From Thermonema rossianum DSM 10300 (GTDB taxonomy: Bacteria; Bacteroidota; Bacteroidia; Cytophagales; Thermonemataceae), in contig NZ_AUGC01000004.1 of NCBI RefSeq assembly GCF_000426825.1, forward strand, positions 124,001 to 188,000: a DNA stretch of 64,000 nucleotides, in the 5' to 3' direction. Below the pieces are notes generated by a model, which saw only the letters and a list, made by a program, of their open reading frames with translations, was not told the DNA's origin and did no database searches. Numbering within the stretch: the stretch's first letter is position 1; each line of letters begins with the position of its first letter. Positions 35,784 through 42,464 of this stretch are shown in pieces. Position numbers and translations under genes: made by a program.

Positions 35784-36796
35784 GGCGTATGCAGGTTACG
35801 ATTTTAGCCATTGAGTCTTCTTGCGACGATACATCGGCAGCCGTGATTCAAGATAGCAAAATTCGTTCAAATATAGTTGCCAATCAAGAGGTTCATAAAG
35901 AATATGGGGGCGTGGTGCCCGAGCTGGCTTCGCGTGCCCATCAGCAGCATATTATACCGGTGGTGGACAAGGCGCTGAAAGTAGCCGGCGTGCGTCCCGA
36001 AGAGCTGACAGCCATTGCCTGTACGCGTGGACCGGGCTTGCTGGGCTCTTTGTTGGTGGGCGTTTCTTTTGCCAAAGCCATGGCTTTGGCGCTGAACATA
36101 CCGCTGATAGACGTGCACCACATGAAAGCCCATATTTTGGCACATTTTATTGAACCACCGGTCCCTTCTTTCCCTTTTTTGTGTTTGACGGTAAGCGGTG
36201 GGCACACACAGCTGGTGCGTGTAGATGCCCCCTTGCAGATGACCGTTTTGGGCGAAACGCTCGATGATGCGGTGGGTGAGGCCTTCGACAAAACAGCCAA
36301 GCTGCTGGGCTTGCCCTATCCGGGTGGTCCTTTGATTGACCGTTATGCCAAAGAAGGCAATCCGCATGCTTTCACCTTTCCAATGCCACAGGTGGAAGGG
36401 CTGCATTTCTCTTTTAGCGGATTGAAGACTTCTATTCTCAACTTTCTTCAAAAGCACACGCGTGCAGACAAGCATTTTGTAGAAAAGCACCTGCCTGACA
36501 TCTGCGCCAGTGTGCAGCATACTTTCGTGCAAGTGTTGCTTCAGAAGTTGGAGCAGGCAGTCGTGCAAACCGGTATTACGGAGGTGGCTATTGCCGGCGG
36601 TGTGTCTGCCAACAGCGCTTTGCGGGCTGCTTTGCAACAAAAAGCAGAGCAGGCAGGATGGCGCGTGTTTATTCCGGCCATGCAGTATTGTACCGACAAC
36701 GCCGCCATGATTGCCATGGCTGCTCATTTCCAATATTTGGAAGGTGACTTTGCTTCTTTGCAAATGCATGCCACGGCGCGCTGGAGCATTTCTTAA
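35777..36796 (+). CDS. tsaD: tRNA N6-threonylcarbamoyladenosine transferase TsaD
   Basis: A 339-residue enzyme (335 if ATG 35789 is used) that moves threonylcarbamoyl from TC-AMP to A37 of ANN-decoding tRNAs with TsaB and TsaE. Family motifs are ILAIESSCDDTSAAVI, HHMKAHILAHF (metal-binding histidines), LTVSGGHTQLV, FSGLKTSIL, IAGGVSANSALR and CTDNAAMIA. The start is head to head with tamB: the two reading frames overlap by 7 bp, or are 5 bp apart if the second ATG is used. So each promoter must lie in the other gene. Confidence 0.96.
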   Translation: MPRRMQVTILAIESSCDDTSAAVIQDSKIRSNIVANQEVHKEYGGVVPELASRAHQQHIIPVVDKALKVAGVRPEELTAIACTRGPGLLGSLLVGVSFAKAMALALNIPLIDVHHMKAHILAHFIEPPVPSFPFLCLTVSGGHTQLVRVDAPLQMTVLGETLDDAVGEAFDKTAKLLGLPYPGGPLIDRYAKEGNPHAFTFPMPQVEGLHFSFSGLKTSILNFLQKHTRADKHFVEKHLPDICASVQHTFVQVLLQKLEQAVVQTGITEVAIAGGVSANSALRAALQQKAEQAGWRVFIPAMQYCTDNAAMIAMAAHFQYLEGDFASLQMHATARWSIS

Positions 36797-36826
36797 AGAC
36801 AGTACGAACGCCTAAGAAACATCCAT

Positions 36827-37789
36827 ATGAACCCGGAGGAGTATTACGAAAAGATAGATCAGCTGTACGAAGAAGTGGGAAAGGTAATCGTAGGGCAGCG
36901 TTTGCTGATTAACCGTTTGTTGATTGGTATTTTTACCGGTGGGCACATTTTGCTGGAGGGAAGTCCCGGGCTTGCCAAAACCAAAACGGTCAGTGTGCTG
37001 GCAGCCACTTTGCGCTTACGTTTTCAGCGTATTCAGTTTACGCCCGACCTGCTGCCGGCTGATATCATCGGCACGATGGTGTACAACCAAAAAGAAGCAC
37101 AATTTTTTGTGCGCAAAGGTCCCATTTTTGCCAATGTGATTCTGGCTGATGAAATCAACCGTGCACCGGCAAAGGTGCAGTCGGCTCTGCTCGAAGCCAT
37201 GCAAGAGAAGCAAGTGACCATTGGCGAAGAGTCTTTCCCTTTGGAGCGCCCTTTCTTTGTGTTGGCTACACAAAACCCCATAGAGCACGAAGGAACTTAT
37301 CCCTTGCCCGAAGCGCAGCTTGACCGCTTCATGATGCGTGTGCAGGTAGGCTATTTGTCGAAGGAAGAAGAGTTGGAAGTGATGCGCCGCATGGCCTCTT
37401 TCCGCCGCTTGCCTGAGCCGCAAAGTATTTTAACTCCCGGCGATATTTTTACCATCCGCGAGTTATTGAATGAAGTGACACTCTCCGAAAGCCTGGAGCG
37501 TTATATTGTTGAGCTCGTTTTTGCCACGCGCTATCCCAAAGATTACAAGATAGAAGAGGGGCGCTATATAGAATACGGCGCATCGCCACGCGCTACCATT
37601 GCACTCAATATGGCGGCACGTGCCTATGCTTTTTTGCAAAAGCGTAATTTTGTGCTGCCCGATGACATTAAGGCGGTGGCACCCGACGTGCTGAATCACC
37701 GTTTGATTTTGAACTATGAAGCGGAGGCCGACCGTGTGTCCGCTTATGATGTCATCCGGGCTATCTTAAGCCATGTGCCTATTTCATAA
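36827..37789 (+). CDS. MoxR family AAA+ ATPase
   Basis: A 320-residue MoxR ATPase. Walker A is in ILLEGSPGLAKTKTVSVLA, Walker B and the MoxR signature in VILADEINRAPAKVQSALLEAMQEKQ, then ATQNPIEHEGTYPLPEAQLDRFMM (sensor 1 and arginine region) and the C-terminal lid with GASPRATIALNMAARAYA. MoxR proteins act as chaperones together with VWA and DUF58 proteins. Those partners (BatA/B/D) are not adjacent here, which is unusual for Bacteroidota. It lies 30 nt after tsaD and 23 nt before the metallo-hydrolase gene, so the three may share a transcript. Confidence 0.9.
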   Translation: MNPEEYYEKIDQLYEEVGKVIVGQRLLINRLLIGIFTGGHILLEGSPGLAKTKTVSVLAATLRLRFQRIQFTPDLLPADIIGTMVYNQKEAQFFVRKGPIFANVILADEINRAPAKVQSALLEAMQEKQVTIGEESFPLERPFFVLATQNPIEHEGTYPLPEAQLDRFMMRVQVGYLSKEEELEVMRRMASFRRLPEPQSILTPGDIFTIRELLNEVTLSESLERYIVELVFATRYPKDYKIEEGRYIEYGASPRATIALNMAARAYAFLQKRNFVLPDDIKAVAPDVLNHRLILNYEAEADRVSAYDVIRAILSHVPIS

Positions 37790-37812
37790 CATAAAGAGTA
37801 AAGAGGGAAAAT

Positions 37813-38679
37813 ATGAGTGTTCTATCGTTGGTTGGGAAGCAGTTTGTAAAGAAGAAAGCACACGAAGAAGTAGCTATCTATGAGTTCGGATTCAGCCTCA
37901 TTGGACCGCCTTTTCTGACGGTCCATCTGTTTTATGTCGATGGCGTGCTCATAGACACAGCGCAAAGCAACGCAGAGCGTCTGGTATTGCGCACTTTGCG
38001 CCCTTACCATATAGAACAAGTATTGCTGACCCATTGGCACGAAGACCACACGGGCAATTTGGTAGCCATTTATAAGCAGCATCGTCCGCAGGCGATATAT
38101 GCCCATCCGCTCACTGCCCGTATCGTGCGCAAAGGCTTTTCCATTTTGCCTTACGAATATTTGATGCTGGGCAATACCACGCCCTTTAAAAAAGAAATAT
38201 TGCCCTTGCCTGATAAGATACAATCGCGCCGCCTGACTTTTGTGCCGGTTTATACGCCCGGCCACAGCGAGGACCATACGGCTTACTATGTGCCGGAGCG
38301 GGGATGGCTGTTCTCAGGTGACCTGTTTGTGGCGGAACAAATTAAATTTTTTAGACATAGCGAAGACATTGCCCTGCAGATAGAATCTTTACGGAAAGTC
38401 GCCCGCCTGGACTTCGATACTTTGTTCTGTGCGCACAACCCCCGCCTCACAGACGGAAAAGAAGCTGTTTTGCACAAGCTGCAATACCTGGAAGATTTTT
38501 ACGGAAAAGTGGCCGCTTGGTATCATCAGGGGTTGGACGAAAAAGAAATCATGAGACGGTTGCCGCTCGAAGAAAGCACTTTTATCCGCCTCATGACTTT
38601 TGGTGATGTAGGGCTGGTTTATATGATTCGTTCGGTGATCCGGAACGAACGACAAAAAAAGAACAGAATTAGCGTGTAG
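37813..38679 (+). CDS. Metallo-beta-lactamase fold hydrolase
   Basis: A 288-residue cytoplasmic hydrolase. The binuclear zinc site is visible: THWHEDHTGN (HxHxDH), YTPGHSEDHTAYY, FSGDLFV and CAHNPR. The C-terminal 80 residues form a helical region (EKEIMRRLPLEESTFIRLM) like the winged helix of LACTB2-type proteins, which are single-strand RNA nucleases or related thioester hydrolases. Substrate is not predictable. Its last 11 bp overlap the 3' end of the convergent siaC-like gene. Confidence 0.82.
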   Translation: MSVLSLVGKQFVKKKAHEEVAIYEFGFSLIGPPFLTVHLFYVDGVLIDTAQSNAERLVLRTLRPYHIEQVLLTHWHEDHTGNLVAIYKQHRPQAIYAHPLTARIVRKGFSILPYEYLMLGNTTPFKKEILPLPDKIQSRRLTFVPVYTPGHSEDHTAYYVPERGWLFSGDLFVAEQIKFFRHSEDIALQIESLRKVARLDFDTLFCAHNPRLTDGKEAVLHKLQYLEDFYGKVAAWYHQGLDEKEIMRRLPLEESTFIRLMTFGDVGLVYMIRSVIRNERQKKNRISV

Positions 38680-39061
38680 AGAGCTGTGTAGGTATTAGTT
38701 CAAAGTCAAGGTTGATAATGTCGCGAAAGTCGTGCCCTGCCTCTTCCATGTCTTCATCTTTTTCATCGTAATACCATTTTACGAAAACTGCTTTGCCGGT
38801 ATCTTTGTGGATTTTTTCCAGTTTCTTTAAAATATCGAGGATGAACTTGGAAGAACTGGTGTTGAAGTACTCAAGCTTGAGTACCATGTTGAATGTCAGT
38901 ATTTCAGATTGGGCAGCTTCATCCAGCCAATCCAAAATAGGCTGGTAAAAGTCGGCAGAGTTTTCAGGGATGGAACGTCCGGCTATTTCCAAAACGCCGG
39001 TGCGCGCATCGAAATAAACTTTAGGAGTGCGGTTGGTAGGTTCAATATTCAGGTTTTCCAT
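38669..39061 (-). CDS. SiaC family regulatory phosphoprotein (DUF1987)
   Basis: A 130-residue protein of the DUF1987/SiaC family. In Pseudomonas SiaC, SiaB phosphorylates Thr68 and unphosphorylated SiaC activates the diguanylate cyclase SiaD. Here the matching residue is T68 in EYFNTSSSKFI, and the start (LNIEPTNRTPKVYFDARTG) and the acidic end are those of the family. I use ATG 39061. The siaB-like gene lies 43 nt upstream. No siaD-type cyclase or siaA phosphatase is near, so the target in this organism must be different or encoded elsewhere. Confidence 0.87.
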   Translation of the reverse strand: MENLNIEPTNRTPKVYFDARTGVLEIAGRSIPENSADFYQPILDWLDEAAQSEILTFNMVLKLEYFNTSSSKFILDILKKLEKIHKDTGKAVFVKWYYDEKDEDMEEAGHDFRDIINLDFELIPTQLSTR

Positions 39062-39104
39062 AGGTTGTTTCCATAAATAGGGTTTTGAAACAAGAACAGC
39101 AAAA

Positions 39105-39638
39105 TTAGGCAACTTGCTCCAAAACTTTCACTTTTAATGTAAAAAAAACACTTTTCCCGTTTAAAGGTTCAAAGTTGCATTCCAGCTTAGAGCCCGAACG
39201 ACGCACAATGTCTATAAAGCCTAAGCCTGCCCCTTTGTCGGGCATGAAGCGGGCACGCTGCCACGCCTGCAAATATAGTGCATCCAGGTCATTTTTCGAC
39301 AAGCTGTTGATTCTTTCTATCTGATCTTTGATGCGCGCTATTTTCATACGGCTGACGGGGTTGGCCGTCTCAATCAAATAACCGTCATCGGTGCGTGACA
39401 GGCTGATTTTATGATGGACTACTTTGCCCCCCTCAAGATGATGCAGACTGTTGCGGTAGGCATGCAAATAAACATTTTGCAAACACTCGACAAAAATAGA
39501 AAAGGTGCGTTTCCGTATTTTCTTATTGGGTTCAATTTCTAAAAGCTTGTTTTCAACCGCTTCCAGTATTTGATCGATGGTTTCTTCATTGATTTGTCCC
39601 TCAAAATAAAGTAGAGACTGATGGTTCGTAGCTGTCAT
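39105..39638 (-). CDS. SiaB family protein kinase (DUF6272)
   Basis: A 177-residue anti-sigma-factor-like (GHKL) kinase. Residues about 40-60 (TFSIFVECLQNVYLHAYR) hold the N-box helix with Glu/Asn that binds Mg-ATP, and about 140-160 (MPDKGAGLGFIDIVRRSG) hold the GxGLG ATP-lid motif. In the known system SiaB phosphorylates SiaC on Thr. The two genes here are in the same order and direction, and are likely co-transcribed. ATG 39638 is preferred; another at 39653 adds five residues. No promoter was found in the 108-nt upstream gap. Confidence 0.84.
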   Translation of the reverse strand: MTATNHQSLLYFEGQINEETIDQILEAVENKLLEIEPNKKIRKRTFSIFVECLQNVYLHAYRNSLHHLEGGKVVHHKISLSRTDDGYLIETANPVSRMKIARIKDQIERINSLSKNDLDALYLQAWQRARFMPDKGAGLGFIDIVRRSGSKLECNFEPLNGKSVFFTLKVKVLEQVA

Positions 39639-39761
39639 GGATGCGCCCTTCATAATTCCTGATTCAAAATATTTATGCTGTTTTTTTTACGTAACAGCTT
39701 GTTTGGTGGTTGATTGTTTGTAAGCAATTTAAAAAAAAATCTAAAATTCCAAATAAAACTG

Positions 39762-40091
39762 CTATTTCGGTAGGGAGTAGTGTACATGAGGAAGCCGGCA
39801 CTCTTTAGGAACGCGCACCTTCAAGCAGCCGTCAAGTAGCCTGCTTTGGCAGGCAAGCCTTTCTTGTGGACGCAGGCGCCCCTGTTCCATAAAACGCAGC
39901 TCTTGTGGGCTCGGGGGGGTGAGGTGTTCGCCACCTTCCACTACCTGCATCTTGCAGCCCGTACAGCGTCCTTTGCCGCCGCAAGGGTGCATCCAGTCGA
40001 TGAAGGCTGCTTGTATGTTTTGCAACAGCGTGCGCTCTTTTTGCGTTTCTATGCTTAAATCATGTAAGTTTTCAATCACCAACTTTGGCAT
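39762..40091 (-). CDS. [2Fe-2S] ferredoxin
   Basis: A 109-residue ferredoxin of the plant/adrenodoxin fold. The iron-sulfur ligands are C37, C43, C46 and C81 in HPCGGKGRCTGCKM and RLACQSRL. The spacing C-x5-C-x2-C-x34-C is that of the family. The C-terminus carries His residues (RLPHVHYS) not seen in most members. A redox partner is not encoded next to it. It is divergent from the acidic protein at 40141, with 49 nt between the starts. Confidence 0.9.
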   Translation of the reverse strand: MPKLVIENLHDLSIETQKERTLLQNIQAAFIDWMHPCGGKGRCTGCKMQVVEGGEHLTPPSPQELRFMEQGRLRPQERLACQSRLLDGCLKVRVPKECRLPHVHYSLPK

Positions 40092-40140
40092 GAAATTGCT
40101 ATCTTTAAAAAGAACTTTATTTTAGAACCTGAACAAAGTT

Positions 40141-41277
40141 ATGAGTGAGGAGCGTGTAAAACAACTACAGCCCTATTGGGAAGCATGGGCAACGTCTTTC
40201 ATACAAAACGTTTATAGTCAAAAAGAGTATGTGCGGGGTGAGGACCTGCTGCATCTTACGCCCATAGAAGGGCTCAACAAGCTGCTCATTAAGCAGTTGT
40301 TCGACGAATGGCGCCAAGCCATAGAGCAGAGCAAGAGTCCCTATTTTGATTACGAGCATCCGAAAGTAAAAGCTGCGTTGCAAGAATATGCCAACGTTTT
40401 GTCTTACCACATAAAGATAGACGCCGAAGCCATGCGGCAGTTGCTGGGGCGCACCTTGAAACTGTATGCCATGCTTCTGTTTTCGCCCTATCATTTTTTT
40501 GTACATTTCTTTGAGCACAACCCCATGCCCATATTGGGCATAGAAGAGCTGAAAAAGCAGCTGAAGTATATTAAACATTATGATTTTTTGCTGCGCACAC
40601 TCATTGAACGCATGGAGCAACAACGCATGCAGGCACTGCCGCCTATTGCGCTTTTAGGTTTGTTTAAAGTCGTTTACGAGCAGCTGGGCAGCCAGTTGAG
40701 TTTGGACAATGAAGCCATAGAAGCTTTCTTGGCTCTGATTGGCTATGCGGCTGAGCAGCATAGCCGGGAAGGGAAAGAAAAAGCAATGGATTTGCCGGCG
40801 GAGGAGATGCAGGCGCCCCCCGTTTCCACAGAAACCAATGGGCGCCCGCTTGAAGCTGCCACGAAGGTACAGCCGGAAGAAGAAAAGAATGGCACCAAAG
40901 AGGAAGTATTACTTCCGGAGACAAACCGGCCTGTGGAACAGGCAGAAGACATAGCGGATGATGATGAGGAGGAATATTATGGGGGCTTGAACGAGCGTTT
41001 CAAACAGGCAGTACCGCGTAATATCAGTCTGAAGTTGCCCCAAACAGAAAGCCGCAGCCTGCGCGATGCCATCAGCTTGCACGAGCGTTTTATGTTTGTT
41101 GAGCAGCTGTTTGCCGGCAGTCATCATGCTTATCATCAGTTTATTCAAGAGATGGAAAAAGTACACGGTTTGGAGCAGGCCATGCAGGTCTTTCAACGCT
41201 ATTGTAGGGAGCAAAATTGGAAACCATCAGAAGCACTGGATGCCCTCGAAGCGGCAATCAAACGGGTCTTTGGGTGA
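40141..41277 (+). CDS. Unknown cytoplasmic protein with acidic linker
   Basis: A 378-residue protein without signal peptide. Residues 1-215 are mainly helical (LKLYAMLLFSPYHFFVHFFE) and unlike any domain I know. A low-complexity acidic linker (about 216-285, with DIADDDEEEYY) connects to a C-terminal domain (about 295-378) with RSLRDAISLHERFMFVEQLF and YHQFIQEMEKVHGLEQAMQV. This second segment is a short domain conserved at the end of many Bacteroidota hypothetical proteins. It is opposite a ferredoxin. Function unknown. Confidence 0.65.
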   Translation: MSEERVKQLQPYWEAWATSFIQNVYSQKEYVRGEDLLHLTPIEGLNKLLIKQLFDEWRQAIEQSKSPYFDYEHPKVKAALQEYANVLSYHIKIDAEAMRQLLGRTLKLYAMLLFSPYHFFVHFFEHNPMPILGIEELKKQLKYIKHYDFLLRTLIERMEQQRMQALPPIALLGLFKVVYEQLGSQLSLDNEAIEAFLALIGYAAEQHSREGKEKAMDLPAEEMQAPPVSTETNGRPLEAATKVQPEEEKNGTKEEVLLPETNRPVEQAEDIADDDEEEYYGGLNERFKQAVPRNISLKLPQTESRSLRDAISLHERFMFVEQLFAGSHHAYHQFIQEMEKVHGLEQAMQVFQRYCREQNWKPSEALDALEAAIKRVFG

Positions 41278-41316
41278 GCACTGTCCTTGGCAAGTTGTGT
41301 TCCTCAAATAAAACAA

Positions 41317-41349
41317 AAAGACGGACAAAGGAAACCCCTGTCCGTCTTT
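41317..41349. terminator. Bidirectional intrinsic terminator
   Basis: A perfect 11-bp stem: AAAGACGGACA (41317-41327) and TGTCCGTCTTT (41339-41349). It separates the convergent acidic-protein gene and the DUF6607 gene. Confidence 0.85.
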
Positions 41350-41388
41350 GCTATTTAAGAATGAACGTTGGCAGAGTTCATCAAGTGT

Positions 41389-42306
41389 TTAGAGCGGTTT
41401 TACAACTGCAAGAATGAGGTTGTTCACACGCTGACGGGCAGTGTCAAAGTCTATTTCACCGACAGTGTATGCTTTCTCTATCTCGAAAAAGTGTTTATAT
41501 AAGGGCTCTTCTTGATAGGTGGTCGCGATTTCGAAAGCCGTTTGTCCAGCCAGGTATTTATGCCAGCTCTGACGCACCATCTTCCAGTAGTCTTCGTGCT
41601 TTTGCCACCACTCTTGCGCAAGGCGGCAGCGCTCATCTGCTACTTTTTTGTATTCGTTCCACCCTTTTTCTTGGGCAATGAGGCGGTCACCGGCTTCGGT
41701 GCGCAAAATTTTGTCATTGTCTTGTTCGTGCACCCAGCCGTAGGGGGTGATTTCGTGGCGGTTGCGCCGCAACATGATGTTGTAATCCTTGCGTTTGGTG
41801 AACTCGCGGCGTGGAAGGGGTGAGTAAGCGCTGCTTTCCCAATAGTGGCGCCCGTCGGCGTGCACCCAGCTGGCAATGCCTGCGTAGCGGGGGCTGTCAT
41901 CTACTTGTGCCACCAGCTGCACCCATTGTCCTTTGAGTGGTTTTATGTTTTGCTTGCGGAATCGCCGTGCCCCCTCATAGGCGATGAGTGAGGAAGGCTC
42001 GTAGAGCCAGTCTTGCCGCCAATGCTTGACAATGATGCTGTCGTTGACAATAAGTAGATGCTGAAGTACTACCTTGCCTTTGCTCTCTTCTATGACCTGC
42101 ACCCATTCCAACCCGCCACTCTGATAGTTGTCGTGGAAGCGGTAGTCTTTGTCGGGCGAGAAGGTCTCGGCAAAGTTGAAACTTACTTCATAACAACCAC
42201 ACATGCTTTTGATGGCTTCGATGTCTTTCTTTGCTTGTGCGTGCACGTGGCTGCCATACAGTATGCCGGCAGCTATCAAGGATGTTTGTAGCCATGATTT
42301 TAACAT
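41389..42306 (-). CDS. DUF6607-type exported protein of the heme/iron locus
   Basis: A 305-residue exported protein. A signal peptide (about residues 1-24, ending HVHAQ) is followed by IKSMCGCYEVSFNFAETFSP, a start pattern I associate with the DUF6607 family of Bacteroidota, and by several Trp/Tyr-rich segments (HYWESSAYSPLPRREF and WVHEQDNDKIL). It is divergent from a TonB receptor gene, and the shared upstream region holds two operator-like repeats with a promoter for each side. So a role in iron or heme handling is likely, and the mechanism is unknown. Confidence 0.72.
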   Translation of the reverse strand: MLKSWLQTSLIAAGILYGSHVHAQAKKDIEAIKSMCGCYEVSFNFAETFSPDKDYRFHDNYQSGGLEWVQVIEESKGKVVLQHLLIVNDSIIVKHWRQDWLYEPSSLIAYEGARRFRKQNIKPLKGQWVQLVAQVDDSPRYAGIASWVHADGRHYWESSAYSPLPRREFTKRKDYNIMLRRNRHEITPYGWVHEQDNDKILRTEAGDRLIAQEKGWNEYKKVADERCRLAQEWWQKHEDYWKMVRQSWHKYLAGQTAFEIATTYQEEPLYKHFFEIEKAYTVGEIDFDTARQRVNNLILAVVKPL

Positions 42307-42338
42307 ACGCTTTCCGTTTTTTGGTTGGTTTACATCGG

Positions 42339-42369
42339 CAAATTTATATTTATTTAGACTTAATACAAA
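42339..42369 (-). promoter_or_regulatory. Promoter of the DUF6607 gene
   Basis: Read on the minus strand: TTTG (42369-42366), 19 nt, then TAAATTTG (42346-42339), both perfect to the Bacteroidota model. Transcription would start near 42333, about 27 nt before the ATG at 42306. The upstream element lies in operator repeat 1. Confidence 0.75.
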
Positions 42370-42372
42370 TAA
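42349..42372. promoter_or_regulatory. Operator-like repeat 1 (Fur-type candidate)
   Basis: A 24-bp AT-rich element, TTTATTTAGACT at 42349-42360 then TAATACAAATAA. The outer parts TTATTT and AAATAA are inverted repeats. It covers the -33 element and spacer of the minus-strand promoter. It differs from repeat 2 at only three positions. Confidence 0.65.
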
Positions 42373-42381
42373 TTTTTAAAT

Positions 42382-42405
42382 TTTATTTGGACTGAATAAA
42401 AATAA
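42382..42405. promoter_or_regulatory. Operator-like repeat 2 (Fur-type candidate)
   Basis: The same 24-bp element: TTTATTTGGACT then GAATAAAAATAA, direct repeat of the first, 33 bp away start to start (about three helical turns). It covers the -33 element and spacer of the plus-strand promoter. Confidence 0.65.
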
Positions 42406-42417
42406 GATTTATGTTTG
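42386..42417 (+). promoter_or_regulatory. Promoter of the TonB receptor-DoxX-HmuY operon
   Basis: TTTG (42386-42389), 20 nt, then TATGTTTG (42410-42417): a full match to TTTG-N19-21-TAnnTTTG. Transcription would start near 42423, about 42 nt before the ATG at 42465. Confidence 0.75.
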
Positions 42418-42464
42418 CAACATCAATCACGACACAAACATCACTCAATTGACTGTATTGCAAG

